A stretch of DNA of 64,000 bases from Pieris napi (taxonomy: Eukaryota; Arthropoda; Insecta; Lepidoptera; Pieridae), in NCBI RefSeq assembly GCF_905475465.1, contig NC_062242.1, positions 7,839,501 to 7,903,500 of the forward strand. Direction: 5' to 3'. The position numbers and the translations under genes were made by a program. Below are positions 57,065-64,000 of this stretch, piece after piece. Each line of letters opens with the position of its first letter. Within the stretch, counting starts at the first letter, position 1. Under the pieces are notes generated by a model. The model saw only the letters and a program-made list of their open reading frames with translations, searched no databases and was not told where the DNA came from.

Positions 57065-57187
57065 GCCATCGTCCATACCACGTTGAATACACCTGGTTGG
57101 TTCTCGTCCGATCACCGAAGTTAAGCAACGCCGGGCGAGGTCAGTACTTGGATGGGTGACCGCCTGGGAACACCTCGTGATGTTGGC
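57065..57187 (+). rRNA. 5S rRNA-like gene, full length with small insertion
   Basis: Runs from GCCATCGTCCATACCACGTT to GTGATGTTGGC and a 9-T terminator. Boxes are intact: AGTTAAGCAACGCCGGGCGA and CAGTACTTGGATGGGTGACC, with GCCTGGGAACACC. The 5' GCC and 3' GGC ends could pair as helix I. It carries an extra ~5 bases (ACACCTGGTTGGTTCTCG instead of ACACCGGTTCTCG) in the helix II region, which may inactivate it. It could be transcribed by pol III, but whether it serves as rRNA is doubtful. Confidence 0.65.
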
Positions 57188-57590
57188 TTTTTTTTTCGTC
57201 GTAAGATTGGTGTCGTGAAAATCTATCATACTGTTTTGATACCAATTAACATATAAATTAATCGAAAGGAATTTCGTTCCATCCGGGTGTCCCTTGACAC
57301 CTCTGAAGTTTTTTAATTATTTTATGGAATATTCATTTCAATTATGCGACAAAAATGTTTAGTTACACTTCATTTGTTAAAACATCATTTAGAACTCACG
57401 TAGTCGTTACTGAGTGTAGATTTTAATTAAAATTCGTCATAGTTACACTATCGTTGTATTATCAATTATAAAGTAACAGGTTTATTCAGACACCACCAGA
57501 TAAATAAGTAGTCTAGAAACTCAGCAGAGCGTTAATGTAGTAGTACTTTTTTAAGAAAAATGAGACCATTTATATTATGTTTATTATGTC

Positions 57591-57630
57591 ACGGTTTCCA
57601 CTAATAGGAACGCCTATTAGTGGAAACCGT
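57591..57630. repeat. Perfect 18-bp inverted repeat, 4-nt loop
   Basis: ACGGTTTCCACTAATAGG, loop AACG, then its exact reverse complement. It lies just left of the larger foldback at 57691-57859. Confidence 0.9.
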
Positions 57631-57690
57631 ATAATTACAACGCCATAAATTTAGCTGTAACAACAATAATATAATGTTAATATTTATACT

Positions 57691-57859
57691 TTTAAAGAAA
57701 AAACTTTTTAACCGGATTAAAGTTATGTATTATTATAAATTTACAACTATTTAACATAATTTTAAATTTATCCGACGTTTCGCGTACTTTACAGCGTGCG
57801 TGGTCACGGTGACATAATAATACATAACTTTAATCCGGTTAAAAAGTTTTTTCTTTAAA
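57691..57859. mobile_element. Foldback element with 45-bp perfect arms
   Basis: Bases 57691-57735 and 57815-57859 are exact reverse complements (start TTTAAAGAAAAAACTTTTTA, inner GGATTAAAGTTATGTATTA). The 79-bp interior contains TCCGACGTTTCGCGTACTTT and GCGTGCGTGGTCACGGTGAC. A one-armed relative lies at 34149-34232. MITE-like, no coding frame. Confidence 0.85.
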
Positions 57860-60643
57860 TGTGTAAAGGTTATGTCAATCAAAGACAATACTATATTTAT
57901 ACTTTATAATAATCGTAAGCTCATACAAATACTTAGGAACTAAACTATACATATTAACAAAATAACTTCACATATCGTTGCTTTTTTTGATAACGACATA
58001 AATAAGTAAATTCGAAACAATTTTTTTGCCCGCAAACTTTTCTATTCGTTCCCGACTTGTATGGAAAGGGTTCGACTTTATTCAAATTAAGTTGACAAAT
58101 AACCATTCAAGTAGACCCGTGGCTCAAAAGACTTTGTATTGGCTAAAGGATCTGGGGCAACTGGAGGGTTTTTGACAGAAAAACTTGATTTACATAACAG
58201 ATAGAAGTGAATTTGAATAGAGCTTATCGAATTTTTAGATCGCTTTCATCAAGGGGCGCGTTTAGTTTCTATATTTCCTTTACATTTTAAAGTAGTTCTC
58301 TACTGTAGTTATGCATGACTTAACATTTACCCCTTTATTCGTAAAAAAACTAATTTAGTCTTATAATACAGTTTTAATTAAAGCATTACAGTTTAAACAC
58401 GATTGGACAATAAAGGATTAATGAGCATTTTGTTTAAACTTACATAAGTTATTTTCTGTTTTGTTAAAAAATTCTCGTTTAATATACCTACTAATGTTTT
58501 ACATTGCGACTTTGTCTTCGTAGTAAGTTCCTCCCGCCGCAAGATGTAAAGAATATATAAAAAAATATCCAAATCGTTCTGATACTTGCAATCACGTTTA
58601 CTTAAAATACCTTTGCGCTTCAGGATAATATAATTAAACTAATACATATCAAATATGCTGAAAGAGTTTTCCTACGCGTTTTAATTTTTAAATTGTCTTT
58701 AATTTAGAATTACTTTTAATCAAGAAAAAGTTTAAAAATTGTGCTGAAAATAAAAGTTCGAAAAAAGCGTGCAAATTCTATGACCATTCAAATGTATATT
58801 TTTGTGGGAAAATAGTTAAAAAGCATGAAGGAGTACATTCGGTGAAATTCCGGTGCATCGGGCGCTGATTAAATTTGCAGCGGCCGAGCAGGTGAATACG
58901 TACATACAATGCGACAAATCGCGAACAATTTCTAAGAATAACTGCATTATTAATCTACTGTAATTTATACTAATACTTAGAACAATTTTTACAACTTTCG
59001 AGCATATGACGTTCAAATGTTATTTTTGTTTAAAAAGCAAATATACGGTATGTTATTATGATTTGATGTTGATACCATTAGCGGTGTGATTAAGGTAGTC
59101 ATTAGGTACGTACGTTCTTTAATTAATTATTTCGTTTCAGTCACCGAAATTAACTTATTAAAACGCTATATTGTTTCTGATGGAATTTGATAACGACCAC
59201 TTTAATAACAGTTATTGCCGAACGAACAATGAACTTTAATTAAGTAGCTTTTTTAGAGACTTGAACAATGTTTTAAATACAGGCATTGTACAGACAACAA
59301 AGTATACATCATTTCAAGGTATCTCTCTATGTACATGTGCGGGGGCAAAACTTTAATTAAGCTCAGAATAAATCCAAAGTTTTTCGCGAAGCTCGGCCGG
59401 TTTGATACAGATCGTTTCGTACTGCCTTTACTTTTCAATTGCTCCACTATTCTGCCTCTATTCATTTATATTTTAGGCTTTCAGTGGGAATATGTTATAC
59501 TGTTACTGCGCATTGTTAGTTGCTCTATAGCACTAGAACATTAAAAGTATCACATTTACTTGCACTAGTAAGTTTTATGCGATAAAGATAACAAAACGTT
59601 AGAACAGGCTTATAATAATTAGATATATATATATATATATTTTATACAACCTGTGAAGGAACTCCAATAAAATTATTTGTTAAATTTCATTATTGATATT
59701 TTATTAATATTTCTATATACGCATCTGAAGTTTCAATTAATATTCTTGAACTAAAAATAATGTGTATATAATATACATCTATCATTAATTTGAAGTATTC
59801 ATATAAATCTAAGAGGATTTTATGTCGTTTGAGCAAAACAAAGCAAACTTTAATGTCAACTTCAAATTCCTTGAACAATGACGTATTTAGTCTAAGACGT
59901 GCCTTACTTTATATTGGAGTTAGTAAGTCGTCGAGCGCAAACTCATTTAAATACCAAACTATTTTGACTTATTTATTCTCAAGTTTCTTAAAGCGATTTT
60001 ACTTGTTTTAGTTCACTATTCGTATGAACGTATTCAGAATAAACGATTCATGGGATGAGAGTCTATATTAAAATACATATAGTTATAAAATCTGTAATTA
60101 GAAAAGTATATTTTATATTTGAAAAATGTCGCCTGTGTCGGAAAATTTTAAACTACCTATGATGACAGCTCTGCTATAGTAATTTTCATAAATTTAAAAT
60201 AACTAAAATAAACTTTTAATATTATTAGGGAAATTTCAAAATATTTATAATTCTTGTTATTGTTAAATAACTTCTATTTGCTCTTTGAATTTGCTTGCTT
60301 ATAAATATTTGTTTAATTTTCTGTTTAAAGGACTCGGTACCCCAATATTTCGTAAGTGAATCATGTACAGGTTACAAATTGTATATAGTTTTTTTTTATT
60401 TTTTTAATATTTCACTTTTCTACTCCCCTGCCATTGTGTCTAGGGACCTTTGCACATCACACGTCTCGCGAAAGACGCCCCGGCTACACATACAGCATTA
60501 TCTACCACTGATTTTAAGACTAACAAATTCGCTGACACTTCTTAATATATATAACATGTTTAAATAAAAACTGATTACTGATGAAACTATTATAAATTAA
60601 CAGTAATAAAATTACGTACTCTATTACTTTATGGTGTACTTAA
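57860..60643. other. Non-coding stretch
   Basis: A (TA)n run at about 59621-59641. Several 60-90-codon frames exist (for example 59329-59544 and 60295-60567, plus) but I recognise no domain or splice-bounded exon in them. Confidence 0.4.
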
Positions 60644-61108
60644 CTATCTCTACGAAAAGAAATATTCACTTTTCCTACAACGAATGTAGAAAACTCGGCT
60701 ACAGCTACGTCATATACATATTTCCGCCGACCGCATCTCCATTTATTCAAAAAGGCCTGGAAATCCTACAAACGGGAACAAAGCAAAAACTATGCCTCAG
60801 AAAAGTTAGCAATTCTAACGGATCACGAACTTCAAGCCCGGATACAATTGACGGGCGAAACCGGTTGAAGCTTCGGCCGGGCAACAAAACAATTGACACT
60901 AGCCGAGTACCAACTGCTCTTCGATTGGGTGGAATTTATGAGTTTTGTTCAATTGTTTGGACTGGGATTATTGATTAGCTTATGGTATTGTTTTGAATTT
61001 TTTAAAACAACGATAAATAACGTAACTTCACACTGCGCTAAAAAGTTAAAATTTTTGGTGAACGGAGGCAGTTGTTTTACGAATAATATCAATATTTTTG
61101 AGACGTAA
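60644..61108 (+). pseudogene. Uncharacterised open frame with one internal TGA
   Basis: One frame is open for about 154 codons, interrupted only by TGA at 60866-60868. Before the stop: FKKAWKSYKREQSKNYASEK and LTDHELQARIQLTGETG. After it: SFGRATKQLTLAEYQLLFDW, then a hydrophobic stretch (VQLFGLGLLISLWYCFEFF) that could be a membrane segment, ending at TAA 61106-61108. The composition before the stop (charged, amphipathic) looks coding-like. I do not recognise the family. It may be an exon, a decayed transposon gene or chance. It ends only 10 bases before the element at 61119. Confidence 0.3.
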
Positions 61109-61118
61109 TAATATTTTT

Positions 61119-61475
61119 GAAGTTGTACTTCTTTAGGCGCGTTATGAAAAATTGATGAGAGTGAAATTTTACGATGCGCGCGCACCGTGACACAAAATTA
61201 ACAGAATGAAGTTGCCCAAGATGCTACAGCATTGGACATAATTTAAAAACAACATTCGAATAATAATAGAATGTTATACTTAATGTAAGAAAATAACAAT
61301 AAATATTTATTTATTTAATTTTTCAAATGTAATCTGAACTTTATTGACTATAATGACTCCTTTTCCAGTCTTTGATTATTTAATTGTAATTAATTATTTA
61401 CATGCAATCAAAAACTATTTTTAATAATGCCAAAGAAGTATAACTTCTTACGCGCGTACATAAGTACACGCACCC
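61119..61475 (+). mobile_element. Terminal-motif element (GAAGTTATACTTC family), different interior
   Basis: Left end GAAGTTGTACTTCTTTAGGC, GCGTTATGAAAAATTGATGA up to GATGCGCGCGCACC, and right end GCCAAAGAAGTATAACTTCT, TACGCGCGTACATAAGTACA, CGCACCC match the 24.9 and 42.0 kb copies. The middle (61185-61430) is unrelated to theirs. This mix of shared ends and distinct interiors is typical of non-autonomous DNA elements. Confidence 0.75.
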
Positions 61476-62172
61476 TTTTTTTTTACTATTCAATATACAA
61501 TCTCCTTTGGTTTTATATTGGTGCTGTATTTCTGAACGGATAACTGTCAAAACTGCATACAAATCCTATTCTATGCGGAGCTTGACTTTTATATTTTACA
61601 TATAAATTTTATTTTTTACTACACACAAATCCAAGAGCGTAAGCTTTTTTTTAACTTAATACCTGGCAATAGGGTTTTGATTCCAATTAAATAGCTTACT
61701 TCTAAGCCAAGCCCAGCCTTCAAATTAAATTCATAGCGCCACGTTAACCTTTAAGTTAAACTTTGGCCCATCATAAAGTTGTGGGATAAGGCTAAGTCAG
61801 AACTAAACAAGATTAGACGCGGGACCAGTTCAGTTCCAAGTCTCAAGACTTTGTTTGCACTAACAATGTAATGTCTGACATACTTGGACTTGTATTTGCA
61901 TAACTCGATTAAGACAATTTAGTCGAGTTGCTTTATTTACTGTTGGAATTTACTTGTCTTAACTATAATCGGGTTTAGGTTTGAAATAATTTTCAAAATT
62001 GTGCATTGTTCGCAGCAGTTATTAGCACATAAGTTTAAGAACCAATTTTTTTGTAAACACATAATTTATCAAAGATGCTTCAAAATGCAAAAACGAACTA
62101 TTTCTGTTTTTAACTGCCTTCTTCAGATTCAGTCCTTTAGTGAAAAGGTTATCAATTCGACTTGTAATTTTT

Positions 62173-62196
62173 GAAGTTATACCTCTTTAGGCGCGT
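62173..62196 (+). repeat. Solo left end of the GAAGTTATACTTC family
   Basis: GAAGTTATACCTCTTTAGGC followed by GCG, then unrelated sequence. No right end found downstream in the window. Confidence 0.6.
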
Positions 62197-62866
62197 TTTT
62201 TTGTGTTGGTTCAAACATAGCTCCTGTCCGTGGACCAACTTCCAAATAAACGAATTATCGTTTAATACATCGAATTCTCTTGATAATACAAGAAATATTA
62301 AATATACTTGTTAGTGCATTTTGGAAACAGTTCTATATTTTTAAAGTAATTTATGAAAACGAGTTAGCAAAAAACAAGAATAATGAACATGAATGGAAAA
62401 CCTATACTGAAAGAATAAAACTTTAAGATAAATACAAACTTCAACAAAAAGTCGGAAAATAAAATCAGCAGCGCGTCAAAAATACGCAATCTACACTAGT
62501 TGGTTGGAAATAAAAAGTAATTAAAGTCACCAGTGGGCGGCCGCGCCGGAAATGAACGGGATCCATTTTTGTTGATTTTAAATTGAATTTCACTTTGCAC
62601 TAGTTTGAGTTCGCGCTAAACGGACGGCTCTCAAATCCATGGGTAATGAAAATCTATTGTAAGCTCAAATATTCGTAATTGAGAATGACCTCCTATTATT
62701 TTCGATTCGTGTTTAATATTATTTTGTATTAATGGAAAATTATAGATATTCACCGTAATATAATATTTCTTCTATGGATTAAAATAAATATTGTAATTGG
62801 TTGAAAAATTATGCAAAAAATTACGAGCTCGGATACTTCGCCCACTTTCAATGTTATGGTGATATA
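62197..62866. other. Non-coding stretch
   Basis: No gene; a small GC-rich patch AGTGGGCGGCCGCGCCGGAA at 62533-62552. Confidence 0.4.
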
Positions 62867-63316
62867 TCTATACTAATATTATAAAGAGGAAAGGTTTGAT
62901 TTTTTGTTTGTTTGAAATGAATAGGCTCCGAAACTACTGGACCGATTTCAAAACTTCTTTCACCGTTGGCAAGCTACACTATTCCCGAGTGACATAAGCT
63001 AGACAAAAAAAATAGGGATGCTTACTAAAACTTGAATAATCTAACCCAAGGTGTAAAAAAATAAACAAAAAATCAGCGTCCTTTTAATAATTTTTTTTTA
63101 TTAAAATACCACCGCTAGAAAAGGCTCTTTATTCGTACCTAGGTATTGATCCTTATCAAATTAATTACCAACGTTTCACATAAGCTACAATTTAATGACT
63201 TAACCACCAAAAAAGCATGGTGGATTGGTGTTCTCCTGCCGTTTCTCTTGAATAGTTTACTACTATGTAATATAACAAAAATCTTAGCCACAGCAACGCT
63301 TGGCCGAGTCTACTAG
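62867..63316 (+). mobile_element. Helitron-like non-autonomous element
   Basis: Starts A|TCTATACTAATATTATAAAG with GAAACTACTGGACCGATTTC and ends CTTGGCCGAGTCTACTAG|T. Nearly collinear with 17994-18560, differing by indels in the middle. About 450 bp with no Rep/helicase coding. Confidence 0.85.
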
Positions 63317-64000
63317 TATATTAATACAAATACCTTAATTAGATGAAGTTCAGTCGCAATATTATTTTTACCAGTAATAGTAACTGCTAGAGGAAGTTCA
63401 CGGGTCAAATATTCCATGAACTATTTGCTCATTCAATATAAAAGCTCGGATGGTGAACCTTTTTTCTCTAGAAAGAATAATTTTACCGCGAGGTAGTATG
63501 GAGAATCGCGACCGAAATTTAATGTTTGTTTTATAGTACACCTATTTACATTGCTTGGTTGTCCCATAGATGAAAATGTTGGTTATCATACAACCCGCAG
63601 TGAATGTTGTTGAAAAAAATATGCTGCATAAAGTTTTCTCTCACTCGGTCTCACTATTTCCGTGTTTTTATTGTTAAAGAGAAGTTTCCGTTTATTGAAT
63701 ATGCTCATTCTTTCTAAGTTTGAAAATATGTTAATATTTACAATTATTGTGCATACACGTAAATATGTAAATCTTACTTAAAACAAAAAGCAAATAGATA
63801 TTTCCTAAAGTCGAGCAAAAAGCAGACGCTTTACATTTGCATGCGTAGAGATTTAATTAAAATGAAAATACCCTGTGCTGTTGTTTTTTAAACTAAGTCT
63901 CAAAAAGGAGACAATTCAGGGAATATACAGGATTTTTATTCAACAGCCCTTGGCTTTAACCTCGTGATGTTAAAAGAAAAAGTTTTGTTTATATTTCCAG
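63317..64000. other. Non-coding stretch to window end
   Basis: I see no gene or assignable repeat in the last 680 bases. Confidence 0.4.

Larger units (their letters stand above)
56697..57312 (+). repeat. Two tandem 5S rRNA-derived units with shared spacer
   Basis: Unit leaders at 56697 (TTGGAACGAAGTTCCTTATC) and 56948 (TTGGAACGAAGTTATCGAGC) each run through GTTG(T/C)GAAAGGGGGCTAGACG and ACTTTTTTGCTA to a 5S-like sequence. After the second comes TCGTCGTAAGATTGGTGTCG and GGAATTTCGTTCCATCCGGG, the same trailer as at 13.8 kb. It is either a small degenerate 5S rDNA cluster or a 5S-headed retroposon. Confidence 0.75.

Overview
The window looks like a piece of a lepidopteran (moth or butterfly) nuclear genome. 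It is strongly AT-rich, and almost all recognisable sequence is transposon-derived, of kinds typical of Lepidoptera: Helitron-like elements ending in CTAG, tRNA-derived SINEs, tails of RTE-like and other non-LTR retrotransposons, and foldback MITEs. No prokaryotic features (operons, ribosome binding sites, CRISPR arrays) are present. The assignment rests on pattern recognition, not on a database search.

Only one exon of a host gene is recognised. It lies at 9147-9483 on the minus strand and encodes the N-terminus plus the first half of RRM1 of a CELF/Bruno RNA-binding protein, closest to the CELF3-6 / Drosophila bru3 type. It ends at a GT donor. Everything from 9146 down to base 1 would then be the first part of a long intron, and 9484 onward would be 5'UTR, promoter and upstream DNA. 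No other exon of this gene was found.

The best preserved element is a roughly 4.36 kb non-LTR retrotransposon at 43538-47894. It is split into two head-to-head pieces. The 5'UTR, ORF1, endonuclease and start of the reverse transcriptase (RT) read on the plus strand. The rest of the RT, the C-terminus and the 3' tail read on the minus strand. The RT is cut in the same short sequence in both pieces, and a 13-bp direct repeat flanks the whole. This is the structure expected from twin priming (5' inversion) during target-primed reverse transcription. The reading frames carry no internal stops, so the insertion looks young.

The other repeats fall into families. There are seven Helitron-like elements with A|TC...CTAG|T ends (0.3, 18, 20, 23, 51, 55 and 63 kb). 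Two tRNA-derived SINE families occur at 1, 16.6, 21, 22, 26, 30, 39.6 and 40 kb. A terminal-motif element family beginning GAAGTTATACTTC occurs at 24, 25, 42, 61 and 62 kb. A MITE with 112-bp arms sits at 42.9 kb, and a cluster of three related foldback MITEs at 49.6-50.9 kb. There are 5S rRNA-derived units at 14 kb and 56.7-57.2 kb, and many 5'-truncated retroposon tails. Several are nested: a retroposon inside a SINE at 25.8 kb, and a terminal-motif element inside an older RT fragment at 24.9 kb.

I did not find a convincing new biological system. The items most worth checking are the twin-primed retrotransposon, the 5S-derived units, the MITE with 112-bp arms, and an uncharacterised open frame at 60644-61108 with a single internal stop.
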